From Colwellia sp. PAMC 21821 (lineage in GTDB: Bacteria; Pseudomonadota; Gammaproteobacteria; Enterobacterales; Alteromonadaceae), in the NCBI RefSeq assembly GCF_002077175.1, contig NZ_CP014943.1, positions 2,604,001-2,668,000 on the forward strand: a stretch of DNA of 64,000 nucleotides, read 5' to 3'. A model generated the notes under the pieces. The model made no database searches and had not been told where the DNA came from. It was given only the letters and a program-made list of their open reading frames with translations. Position numbers and translations under genes: made by a program. Shown one piece after another: positions 28,149 to 36,296 of this stretch; within the stretch, counting starts at the first letter, position 1, and every line of letters starts with the position of its first letter.

Positions 28149-30512
28149 TTACCTATTCTGTAAGCGATTGTAATCAAACAGTCCAGCTTTATAAGGGTGC
28201 TGTTTTTTATTGTCTGCATGTACGGCATCGCTATGCTGCCAAAAGTTAGGATCGGTTCTGCGTATGGCATAGTTGTCCATTAATTTTTGATAGTCAGCGG
28301 TTGTGCTCAATGCCATTACAGATTTAACGTAATTATTTAATTGTGATTCGCTCACATTAACGAATACATCAGGGTAAGCGCCTACCAAGCCACTAGTAAC
28401 CGTAATGGTATCTTGCTCAGGTAAACGGTTTTCATCTTCACCTAACAAGCTTGTTATATTACTGTGGGCATTATTGCGCAGTACAGAATAGTAATGTGTT
28501 TGTTCTTCGCCTTGTATTGATAAAAAGGTAATTTGTGGCATTAAGGTAACGGGGCCGCCAACTAAGTGCTGCAATTTATCAAGCGCTTTACGATGACTTT
28601 TTGGGGTACTTTTATTGACCAAATTATTATCCGTCACTAATACCGGTTTTACCTTTTGTTTTAATAACTGATAGAGCTCCTGTTTAGGCTGCTCTGTTTG
28701 ATAATTTATACCTGAAGGTTGAGAAAACAATTTATGTGGAGCCATCAAGTATTCTTTTTGACTGTCAGATACGCCTTGATACCATTTGTTTAGTTCGGCT
28801 TTTCGGGTTTCAGGCGGTAATAATGCCAGAAAGTTAAATTCACCTTCTATTCGCAAAAAGTCCATATATAAACGGGTATTTAATTGATGACCAATATTGC
28901 CATATACGTCAAAACCAGCGGCTAATAGGTAGTGAATACGTTCTAACAAACCATAGTCAATTACCCAAGATGTTTGAGGAGGACGACCGACTAAGCCTTT
29001 AACCACGGTTGCTGAGTCAATATGGCGAAAAATAGTTAATGCAGCATTAGTGTTGTCGCCGTCACCTGCCCAAATTTGATCTGTTGTTAGATGCTCGCCA
29101 TTAGGGAATGCTTTATTCATTCTTGTGGCTTTAGTGTGCATATACGAGCGCTGAAGCTTAGAGTACTTCAACCAGTTAGTAATGATATAGGCATTGCTTT
29201 CTGCAGCAGAAGGTAAGGCTAAGTCATCTTGTTGTTCGCTATAAAATGCCGAGTGATCTTTGGCATTTTTTTCATTTGGATTGACAAAGAATACCCAAAA
29301 ATGATCGTTAATTACATTCAATGCGACTTGCCCTCTACAAACAGGGCTTTTAATGAAATTCATGATGGTAAATTCTGCTTCTTCTAGCAAAAATTTATAA
29401 CGAGAAATAGAGGGTATTGCTTCAAAAGCTTTAAAAGGGTTTGAAGCTACTTCCGGCTGATATGAAGGTAAAGTTTTTACTTGGTAGTTATCTTGAAAAA
29501 ATAACTGCGTAAATGTTATTAAACGGTCATTGTTTAATGCATACGGCATGTGAGTTTTTTCTAATATGCTGCCTTGCTCGCGCCATAAACGATAATAAAC
29601 TCGCTCAACACCGGGATCGTCATAAGGTCGTCGGGTGGCAATAACGTCAATGGGTTGGCCAGGTGGCGTTCTAGAACGTACGACTTTAAAGAATTCCCCT
29701 GCAGGCAATTCAGAAAAATAAAGGTGAGCGATAAACCAATGCTCGTATAAATATCGACTGACGAGTTTTTCTTTTAAAGAGTCACCGTTTAAGTAGTTTT
29801 CCCAGGTAGCTATTTGGGCAATATAATTGTCTTTTAATGGTGGCAGTGGTGCCATTTTTGCACCGTTACGTAACCAATCTTGCAAAATTTTATCTTCAGG
29901 CTTTGATAGTGCAGGCAAGCCAAACGGCATACCCCAATCTGGATAGTTTTGCGCGTAATTATCCATTTCAACGTCTGTTGGACACTGCTGCTCTCTATCT
30001 AACGAGAAGTTAAATTGCTTAGGTAATATTGTACCTTTTGGCAGAGGGTGCTGTTGTTTAAGTGAGAGTAATCTCGACATTACGCTTGCTTGCTGATTAA
30101 GAGCTGGCGACTGTTGACGTTCGTTGAGTACGCCATAAAAACCGTTGTTACGCCATGCCTGAGTGCTGTCATTATCTACAAATAAGCGCTGTGGTGTAGC
30201 GGCTAGGAGTCGAGTTCCGTCATACACTAAATCTTTGTTTGCACCTCGGTCTATACCTTGTGCAGACGATAGTTTCAATTGACAAGGTGCGTCGTAACAA
30301 CCATGGCAAACAACACAGCGCTGTTCAATAATTGGCTGTACTTCATCATGATAAAACTCGGCTTGAGGTGAGTTATTTACTACCATACGTGCTTGAGGTT
30401 CTGCTATGCCGAACATATCATCAAATTGGCTATTGGCTATCATGGCGCAGCCGCCTAAAATTGTAATGATAGTTATAAGTAAAGCAGTTTTAGACTTCGG
30501 AAAAAATTTCAT
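28149..30512 (-). CDS. cti: Fatty-acid cis/trans isomerase (Cti)
   Basis: Converts cis unsaturated acyl chains of membrane phospholipids to trans, a rapid rigidifying response to solvents, heat and other membrane stress known from Pseudomonas and Vibrio. The 787-residue protein begins with a signal sequence (KTALLITIITILGGC, possibly a lipobox). The cytochrome-c type heme motif CVVCH (C66, C69, H70) follows, with the characteristic NYPDWGMPFGLP and RTPPGQPIDVIATRRPYDDP segments. ATG 30512 is selected; an upstream TTG at 30551 would bury the signal peptide. The neighbouring MarC and RND genes also fit a membrane-stress theme. Confidence 0.9.
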   Translation of the reverse strand: MKFFPKSKTALLITIITILGGCAMIANSQFDDMFGIAEPQARMVVNNSPQAEFYHDEVQPIIEQRCVVCHGCYDAPCQLKLSSAQGIDRGANKDLVYDGTRLLAATPQRLFVDNDSTQAWRNNGFYGVLNERQQSPALNQQASVMSRLLSLKQQHPLPKGTILPKQFNFSLDREQQCPTDVEMDNYAQNYPDWGMPFGLPALSKPEDKILQDWLRNGAKMAPLPPLKDNYIAQIATWENYLNGDSLKEKLVSRYLYEHWFIAHLYFSELPAGEFFKVVRSRTPPGQPIDVIATRRPYDDPGVERVYYRLWREQGSILEKTHMPYALNNDRLITFTQLFFQDNYQVKTLPSYQPEVASNPFKAFEAIPSISRYKFLLEEAEFTIMNFIKSPVCRGQVALNVINDHFWVFFVNPNEKNAKDHSAFYSEQQDDLALPSAAESNAYIITNWLKYSKLQRSYMHTKATRMNKAFPNGEHLTTDQIWAGDGDNTNAALTIFRHIDSATVVKGLVGRPPQTSWVIDYGLLERIHYLLAAGFDVYGNIGHQLNTRLYMDFLRIEGEFNFLALLPPETRKAELNKWYQGVSDSQKEYLMAPHKLFSQPSGINYQTEQPKQELYQLLKQKVKPVLVTDNNLVNKSTPKSHRKALDKLQHLVGGPVTLMPQITFLSIQGEEQTHYYSVLRNNAHSNITSLLGEDENRLPEQDTITVTSGLVGAYPDVFVNVSESQLNNYVKSVMALSTTADYQKLMDNYAIRRTDPNFWQHSDAVHADNKKQHPYKAGLFDYNRLQNR

Positions 30513-30806
30513 AGCAGAGAAAATACTTATTAGGTTGATGTAATGTGACAATAAAGCCCAGTATTATAAACGAAATATCAGGCGCAACGCTACCTACCCA
30601 AGATTAGCTGAGAGGCATGATGAGTTAATACGAGTCTACAATATATTAAGATCATGTTTTAAAGTGGAATATCTATTATATTAACGATCCATTTTTCAAA
30701 GTTTTCCGTCTAAGCTTTAACTAGAAACTGGTGTGTTATCAATGTAGAGTTAACTTTATTTTTATGACTTATCCACTAAAAATTATCTACTAAAAAGTTA
30801 ATTCCT

Positions 30807-31589
30807 ATGACACCAGAAAAGTTTACAGAAGCTGCACAGCAGTTTTTAGCACGAAGAGTTTCCGGTACAAAAACTTACCGTTTAGCTGATGTAATTAAAC
30901 CGCTAACAATTGAAGAGGCATTAGCGGTTCAACAGGAAATAATTAAGCTTCGCCCTGACGTTGTAGCAGGTTGGAAATGTTTATTACCGTTGGCAGAAGA
31001 CAAGCTTATTATTGCGCCAATTTTCAGTGAAACCATGCAAAAGGGTGAGCAATGTTGGTTAATGAAAGATAATGCTAAGGTTCGAATTGAACCTGAAATT
31101 GCCTTTGTACTTAGTAAAGATTTACCTGCACGAGATGAAGAATACTCTGAAGCCGAAATAGATGAGGCTATTGGCAGTTGTCATATGGCGTTAGAGTTAA
31201 TACAAAGTCGTTTTGCCGAAGACTCAGATGCATTGTTCCCTGAGCGCTTGGCAGACTGTTTAGCAAACCAAGGGTTATATATTGGTCCTGAAATTGATAG
31301 AACAACAGCATTTTCTGCTAGTAAAATTTCGCTTTTTATAAGTCAAACTGAAAAAAGTGGTGAGTTAAGCGAGCAAATATTTGATGGTGTTCATCCTAAC
31401 CCATTACCGCAACTTCCGGTTTATTGGGCGATAAACTTTATGACAAAACGTGGCACTACCTTTAAGCAAGGCGAAGCATTAACAACAGGTTCGTACGCGG
31501 GTGTAGTTGAATTAGATTTTGATAAAAAAACGCACATTGAATATGCAGGTATTGGTAAGTTCGACGTTATTTTTAAAGAACTAATTTAA
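30807..31589 (+). CDS. Fumarylacetoacetate hydrolase-family enzyme (hydratase/decarboxylase type)
   Basis: The 260-residue protein resembles 2-keto-4-pentenoate hydratase and 4-oxalocrotonate decarboxylase. The metal-binding Glu pair of the fold is suggested by RIEPEIAFVLSKDLP, followed by the family MALELIQSRF and GVHPNPLPQLPVYW. These enzymes end meta-cleavage of aromatic compounds, but no ring-cleavage dioxygenase or aldolase is present here, so the substrate is open. It stands alone, divergent from cti across a 290-bp gap, with only a weak ribosome site. Confidence 0.78.
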   Translation: MTPEKFTEAAQQFLARRVSGTKTYRLADVIKPLTIEEALAVQQEIIKLRPDVVAGWKCLLPLAEDKLIIAPIFSETMQKGEQCWLMKDNAKVRIEPEIAFVLSKDLPARDEEYSEAEIDEAIGSCHMALELIQSRFAEDSDALFPERLADCLANQGLYIGPEIDRTTAFSASKISLFISQTEKSGELSEQIFDGVHPNPLPQLPVYWAINFMTKRGTTFKQGEALTTGSYAGVVELDFDKKTHIEYAGIGKFDVIFKELI

Positions 31590-31707
31590 TCATCGACTTT
31601 TCATAACATAGTAAACGAGGAAATCGAGTTACCTGCAATGCCGTTAACTCGATTATTTAGCTCGCTTATCTTTATCAGTAAACTTAATGAAAAATATTTT
31701 ACTAAAG

Positions 31708-32664
31708 CTAAATTAACGCGAAAGATTTGAGAATCGCTAAACCAATGCTGACGGTAAATAATGACGCCACTGTGCTCATCACAATAATATTGGCAGCTAA
31801 TGTTTCATTACCTTTCATGGCTTTTACCATTATGTAGCTTGCCGCAGCTGTTGGGGTGCTAGACATTAAAAATAGTATACCCAAATCCATTGATGAAAAA
31901 CCACTCGCATAACCGATAGAAGTAATGATAATCGGCGTTACAATCAGTTTGGCGATAACCGCGACTGAGGCGACAACTTTAGTGTCTTTCATATCAGAAA
32001 ACGACAAACTAGCGCCAATGCAAAGTAGGGCTAAAGGTAGGGTAAGTTGCCCTAAATAATCTCCTGTTTGCATTAATACAGGATGCACCGGTATATGCCG
32101 TAAGTTAATAATAATACCGAGCACAATACCTATGATGAGTGGGTTTTTAGTGATACTGACCATCATTGCGATGAAATTAAGCTTTTTATCCGTTAGCGTT
32201 GTCGTTAAGGTGTAAATAGACAAAATGTTATACACCAGCGACAATACTGACATAACAATAGACGCTTTAGCAATGCCTGCTTCCCCATATAAATTGACAC
32301 AAAGTGCTAAACCGACAATCGCTAAATTTCCACGAAAAGCCCCTTGCACATACACGCCTTTATCTCGCGGGTTTTTAACAAAAACAAACGCCGTTAGCGT
32401 TAATAGCAAAAATACCAGTAAAGTGGAAAGCGACGCGGTCGCAATAGTGCCAGGGTCAAATACCGTAGCGATATCAGTTCTTATCATACTCATGCCAAGC
32501 AAAACAGGGAGTGATATTTTAAACACCAGTATTGACGATTGATCGACAAATGCTTTACCAATTACACCATAGTGCTTAAGTATGCCACCTATCACAACCA
32601 TCATAAAAATAGGGCCGGTAACAGAGAAAGATAAATTGAGAGTAGATAGAAATTCAGTTAGCAC
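31708..32664 (-). CDS. AEC (auxin efflux carrier)-family transporter
   Basis: Membrane transporter of 318 residues with ten helices in two halves, typical of the AEC family. Family members export or import organic acids such as malate; the substrate here cannot be read. Recognisable segments: GPIFMMVVIGGILKHYGVIG at the start, the middle KNPLIIGIVLGIIINLRHIP and the C-terminal MSSTPTAAASYIMVKAMKGN. GTG at 32664 is the start used; Shine-Dalgarno support is weak. It has no operon partner. Confidence 0.88.
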   Translation of the reverse strand: MLTEFLSTLNLSFSVTGPIFMMVVIGGILKHYGVIGKAFVDQSSILVFKISLPVLLGMSMIRTDIATVFDPGTIATASLSTLLVFLLLTLTAFVFVKNPRDKGVYVQGAFRGNLAIVGLALCVNLYGEAGIAKASIVMSVLSLVYNILSIYTLTTTLTDKKLNFIAMMVSITKNPLIIGIVLGIIINLRHIPVHPVLMQTGDYLGQLTLPLALLCIGASLSFSDMKDTKVVASVAVIAKLIVTPIIITSIGYASGFSSMDLGILFLMSSTPTAAASYIMVKAMKGNETLAANIIVMSTVASLFTVSIGLAILKSFALI

Positions 32665-32937
32665 AGTTGGCTCAGTTATTTAGGTGGAATTAAGAAAGTG
32701 CACAGATTAACCAAAAGTGCTTTGTTTGTATGGCACTACAGTGTAGCGATTAAATAACTGTTAAATTAATAGTCTTGGCTGTGGCATGTTCTAATCTAGA
32801 TCCATTCAGGACTTTATTTGCCTGAAATATTGCAGAATTCATAGAGTGTAAAATAGAAACGAAAGTAGCTGTTCCAGTGAAAGGAACATATTGAAGTGTT
32901 TTAGGTATATACTGAAGTAAATAAAGAGGACGAAATC

Positions 32938-33438
32938 ATGACTAAATTTATTACATGTTTGTTGAGCTTAGCTATCGTTATAAGCCAAACACCGGCAGTA
33001 CAAGCCGCACAAGTTGAAGTTAAATGGACAAATCCTGATAAATATACTGATGTTGATGCTGGCGAAGAGCACCGTCAACACTTTAAAGATAGAACTTTTA
33101 AAGCGTTTGAAAAACACTTTGCTAAGTTGGCTGAATCATTACCTGAAAATCAGAAGCTTATTTTTGATATTACCAATGTAGATTTAGCTGGTGATGTTAA
33201 TTTTGGTGGAATAAAGCGTATTCGTATTGTAAAGGATCTGTTTTTTCCACGTATGGAATTTAGTTATCAATTATTAAATGCTGATAATAGTGTGATTAAA
33301 AGCGAAGAGGTTTCCCTAAAAGATATGGGATTTATGATGCATAGTGGCTTGAGATATCGAAATCAAACCTTAGGCTATGAAAAAGCGATGCTTGATGATT
33401 GGTTTAAAAAGAACTTTGAAAATGACATGGTTAAGTAG
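32938..33438 (+). CDS. Secreted DUF3016 protein
   Basis: Small periplasmic protein of 166 residues. The signal peptide ends near VQAAQ; the body shows the DUF3016 features VEVKWTNPDKYTDVDAGEE, RTFKAFEKHFAKLAESLP, GGIKRIRIVKDLFFPRMEF and a C-terminal LGYEKAMLDDWFKKNF. The family is widespread in marine gammaproteobacteria and has no known function. AGAGGACG before the ATG supports the start, and a good terminator follows. It is transcribed alone. Confidence 0.85.
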   Translation: MTKFITCLLSLAIVISQTPAVQAAQVEVKWTNPDKYTDVDAGEEHRQHFKDRTFKAFEKHFAKLAESLPENQKLIFDITNVDLAGDVNFGGIKRIRIVKDLFFPRMEFSYQLLNADNSVIKSEEVSLKDMGFMMHSGLRYRNQTLGYEKAMLDDWFKKNFENDMVK

Positions 33439-33456
33439 CTAGGCTGCTTAGGCATA

Positions 33457-33479
33457 AAAACGCAGCTAAGCTGCGTTTT
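33457..33479. terminator. Bidirectional terminator after the DUF3016 gene
   Basis: A 10-bp stem, AAAACGCAGC / GCTGCGTTTT, with a 3-base loop. Flanking A and T runs allow use by the DUF3016 gene and by the convergent 98-residue gene. Confidence 0.88.
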
Positions 33480-33499
33480 ATGTTTCAGGATCAGCGAGT

Positions 33500-33796
33500 T
33501 TAGCTTTGTTCGAATTTAGCTAACACGGTAAATAATTGCTCAATCTTTTTTACAATATCGATCAGTGCTTGCTGATCTGAAGTTTTCTGCCAATAAATTA
33601 AATCATTCGCTACTTCTTCAACATAAGGTTGAAAAGTATTTGCTGAACATTTAAAGCCAGCGTCTTTGGTAAATATGGCTGCAAAGCCAGCTTGTTTAGC
33701 TTCACGTAGTGTTGTTAACGTGGCGTCTGCTGTTAGTGATTGTTTTAAAATTATCGAAATATTATCAATTAATTGTTTGTGTACTGCTTCGCTCAT
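33500..33796 (-). CDS. Hypothetical cytoplasmic protein, 98 residues
   Basis: No family is recognised. The protein is mostly helical in character (SEAVHKQLIDNISIILKQSL, IVKKIEQLFTVLAKFEQS), with a single cysteine and no signal peptide or membrane helix. Composition and codon use look native. It is convergent with the DUF3016 gene across a terminator and is followed on its 5' side by epmB on the same strand, 175 bp away. Its reality rests on a clean frame and the well-placed terminator. Confidence 0.62.
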   Translation of the reverse strand: MSEAVHKQLIDNISIILKQSLTADATLTTLREAKQAGFAAIFTKDAGFKCSANTFQPYVEEVANDLIYWQKTSDQQALIDIVKKIEQLFTVLAKFEQS

Positions 33797-33970
33797 AATG
33801 ACTCATTTTCGTGTTGTATTTCCAATGGCGTTATTATGCCAAATTGATTCGGTTTTTGTTAGTCCTGCTGCCATTTCTCTGACAAGTTTCAATTTTAAAT
33901 AACAGAACAATAGCCGCACCGATAACAAAACGGTTAATATTTTTAATTCTGTGTATTTAAATAGGGACTG

Positions 33971-34999
33971 TTATGTCAAATTTATGGGGGTTTTGTTTGC
34001 TTCTCCGGCTATTTCTCTAACCAGTTTCGGCATTAAATACCCGGGTAATATCGCCATCAACTCCAATGTGATTTTTTTTGCTTCAGATTCGCTTAAGTCG
34101 AAATGGGCCACGCCTTGCACTTTATCAAATAAATGTAAGTAATAAGGCATAATGCCGACATCAAATAAGCGTTCACTTAATTCAGCTAATGTATTGGCGT
34201 TGTCATTTATACCTTTTAACAATACGCTTTGATTAAATAGTGGGATTCTAGCGGCAAGCAAAGGTTCAAGGGCTTGCGAAACATTGCTGTCGATTTCATT
34301 GGCATGATTAACATGAAAAACGATCACAGGTTTAAGCCTGGTTAGACTTAATGCCTTGACTAAAGCAGGGGTTATTCGCTGAGGAATAACAATCGGTAAG
34401 CGGGTGTGAATACGCAAACGGGTAATATGTGGAATTTTTTCAATTTCAGCAATAAGCCATTGTAGATGTTCGTCATTAGCCATTAATGGGTCGCCACCAC
34501 TAAAAATAACTTCGTTGATCTCTACATGACTTTCAATATAGTCGAGCGCTTGCTGCCATCTTGCTTTGTTAGGGCTGTTGTCAGCATAAGGAAAATGGCG
34601 ACGAAAACAGTAGCGGCAATTAATCGCACAACCTGTTTTAACCATCATTAACACGCGATGTTTATATTTATGCAGTAATCCTGGTGCCACAGTGTCATGT
34701 TCTTCCAGTGGATCTTCATTATATCCCTCAGTAATTGAGAACTCTAAATCCAATGGCATGACTTGCTTTAGAATAGGGTCGTTAATGTCGCCTTTTTTAA
34801 TGCGAGACAATAATGGCCGCGGGACACGGACCGGAAATAGTTTACGAGCAGCAAAGTGCTGTTGATAGTTTTCTGGTGAAATATCGACCAACTCTAATAA
34901 GGTTTTTGGATCGGTAATTACATTTGCTAATTCTTTTTGCCAAGAAGTGTGCAATTTCTCGGTGATTTGGGTTATTATTTGCGGCATTTCTATATTCAA
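33971..34999 (-). CDS. epmB: EF-P lysine 2,3-aminomutase EpmB
   Basis: Radical-SAM, PLP-dependent enzyme that converts (S)-alpha-lysine to beta-lysine for modification of elongation factor P. The radical-SAM motif is GCAINCRYCFRRHFPY, and PLP binding is expected near the C-terminal AHFDLSESEA region. The FSGGDPLMANDEHLQWL and VLLKGINDNANTLAELS segments match E. coli EpmB closely. TTG 34999 is preferred because AAGG lies 7 bases upstream; ATG 34987 has no such site. It diverges from efp, as in E. coli. epmA is not in the window. Confidence 0.95.
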   Translation of the reverse strand: MNIEMPQIITQITEKLHTSWQKELANVITDPKTLLELVDISPENYQQHFAARKLFPVRVPRPLLSRIKKGDINDPILKQVMPLDLEFSITEGYNEDPLEEHDTVAPGLLHKYKHRVLMMVKTGCAINCRYCFRRHFPYADNSPNKARWQQALDYIESHVEINEVIFSGGDPLMANDEHLQWLIAEIEKIPHITRLRIHTRLPIVIPQRITPALVKALSLTRLKPVIVFHVNHANEIDSNVSQALEPLLAARIPLFNQSVLLKGINDNANTLAELSERLFDVGIMPYYLHLFDKVQGVAHFDLSESEAKKITLELMAILPGYLMPKLVREIAGEANKTPINLT

Positions 35000-35045
35000 T
35001 TTTTAACCTTTACGTGTACAGCGTGAACGAGCGAGCATAATAATT

Positions 35046-35615
35046 ATGGCTAATTTTAGCACTAACCAGTTCAAAGCTGGACTTAAATTAATGATTGATG
35101 GTGAACCTTGTAACATTATCGATAATGAAATCGTAAAACCAGGTAAAGGGCAAGCATTTAACCGTATTAAAATTCGTAAGTTAATATCTGGCAAGGTATT
35201 AGAGAAGACTTATAAATCAGGTGAAAGTGTTGAAGGCGCTGATGTAATGGACGAAGACTTAGGCTATTTGTATGCTGATGGCGAGTTTTGGCACTTTATG
35301 AACAACGAAACCTTTGAGCAAGTTGCTGCCGACGAAAAAGCGGTTGGTGATGTCGCTAAATGGTTAGCAGAAGGCGATGTTTGTACCATTACTTTTTGGA
35401 ATGGTAATCCTATCTCAGTTGATCCACCAAACTTTGTTGAATTAGAAATTACTGAAACTGACCCTGGTCTTAAAGGCGATACCGCGGGTACGGGTGGCAA
35501 GCCAGCAACTTTAGCTACAGGCGCTGTTATTCGTGTACCGCTTTTCATTCAAATTGGTGAAGTGGTTAAAGTTGATACGCGCACAGGTGACTACGTTTCA
35601 CGTGCGAGTAAATAG
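35046..35615 (+). CDS. efp: Translation elongation factor P
   Basis: EF-P of 189 residues, which relieves ribosome stalling at polyproline. Lysine 34 sits in the loop PGKGQAF and is the site that EpmB and EpmA beta-lysylate. Three beta-barrel domains are evident from [20 protein letters not shown] and the C-terminal [20 protein letters not shown]. Divergent from epmB with a gap under 50 bp, so both promoters must overlap, and the pair is followed by its own terminator. Confidence 0.98.
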   Translation: MANFSTNQFKAGLKLMIDGEPCNIIDNEIVKPGKGQAFNRIKIRKLISGKVLEKTYKSGESVEGADVMDEDLGYLYADGEFWHFMNNETFEQVAADEKAVGDVAKWLAEGDVCTITFWNGNPISVDPPNFVELEITETDPGLKGDTAGTGGKPATLATGAVIRVPLFIQIGEVVKVDTRTGDYVSRASK

Positions 35616-35653
35616 CCCTTTGTTATCGAGTTAACTTCATTTAGAAGTTAGAT

Positions 35654-35689
35654 AAACTAAAAAGCTCACTTTGGTGAGCTTTTTAGTTT
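35654..35689 (+). terminator. Terminator of efp
   Basis: A perfect 16-bp stem (AAACTAAAAAGCTCAC / GTGAGCTTTTTAGTTT) with a 4-base loop, ending in T-rich sequence. It serves efp and, on the other strand, the convergent DUF4389 gene. Confidence 0.92.
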
Positions 35690-35714
35690 TCATATTTTGA
35701 CTTTTTCCTGGTTA

Positions 35715-36056
35715 CTATACGTGCTCTGCAGGCGGCACTCGTGAAGTGCGACCGTCTGGCCAATCCGTAAAAGGGAATGGGTAGGTTTCTGAATTAATCG
35801 TTAAAAATTGATTAATTTGGTAACTATAGCTATTTAAACTTTGCCCAAGCATTAATAACTGGCTATTAGGTTTATTGGTAAATAGCATAGTTATAAATTG
35901 GAAAATGGCGATTAGGGTAATAAAAAGGCGAATAAAGCCACTAATAAAGCCAAAACACAGCATGGCTAGCCCACGTTGCCAAATACCGGGGTTTTTCCAT
36001 GACTTGTTTGTGGTTTTATCTTCGTCGAATAATTCATTTTCTAAATCAGCTCTCAT
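35715..36056 (-). CDS. DUF4389-like small membrane protein
   Basis: Protein of 113 residues with one long or two short membrane helices (GLAMLCFGFISGFIRLFITL, AIFQFITMLFTNKPN) and the C-terminal PFPFTDWPDG that I associate with DUF4389. Function unknown. ATG 36056 is chosen because GGAG lies 7 bases upstream. The frame could extend to 36068. Convergent with efp. Confidence 0.75.
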   Translation of the reverse strand: MRADLENELFDEDKTTNKSWKNPGIWQRGLAMLCFGFISGFIRLFITLIAIFQFITMLFTNKPNSQLLMLGQSLNSYSYQINQFLTINSETYPFPFTDWPDGRTSRVPPAEHV

Positions 36057-36228
36057 ACATAACTCCAAATTATAGTGTATTCATTCATTTGCTATACAGG
36101 TAGATAATGCAAAGTCGAAGCCATTATTTATATCTAAATTTATCAATGGTTTAATTAATTATTATTGTGCTAACATTGTTAATACAATAACTATTTAGTG
36201 AAAATCACTAACTTTCGACAAGAAAGTA

Positions 36229-36252
36229 AAAAGCCTGCAATTGCAGGCTTTT
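36229..36252 (-). terminator. Terminator of the dipeptidyl peptidase gene
   Basis: A 24-base perfect palindrome (AAAAGCCTGCAA / TTGCAGGCTTTT), about 45 bp past the stop on the minus strand, with A/T runs on either side. Confidence 0.82.
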
Positions 36253-36296
36253 AGATACAGCAGTGTGTTTATTACACTAGGTTTATATTCAGTAAA

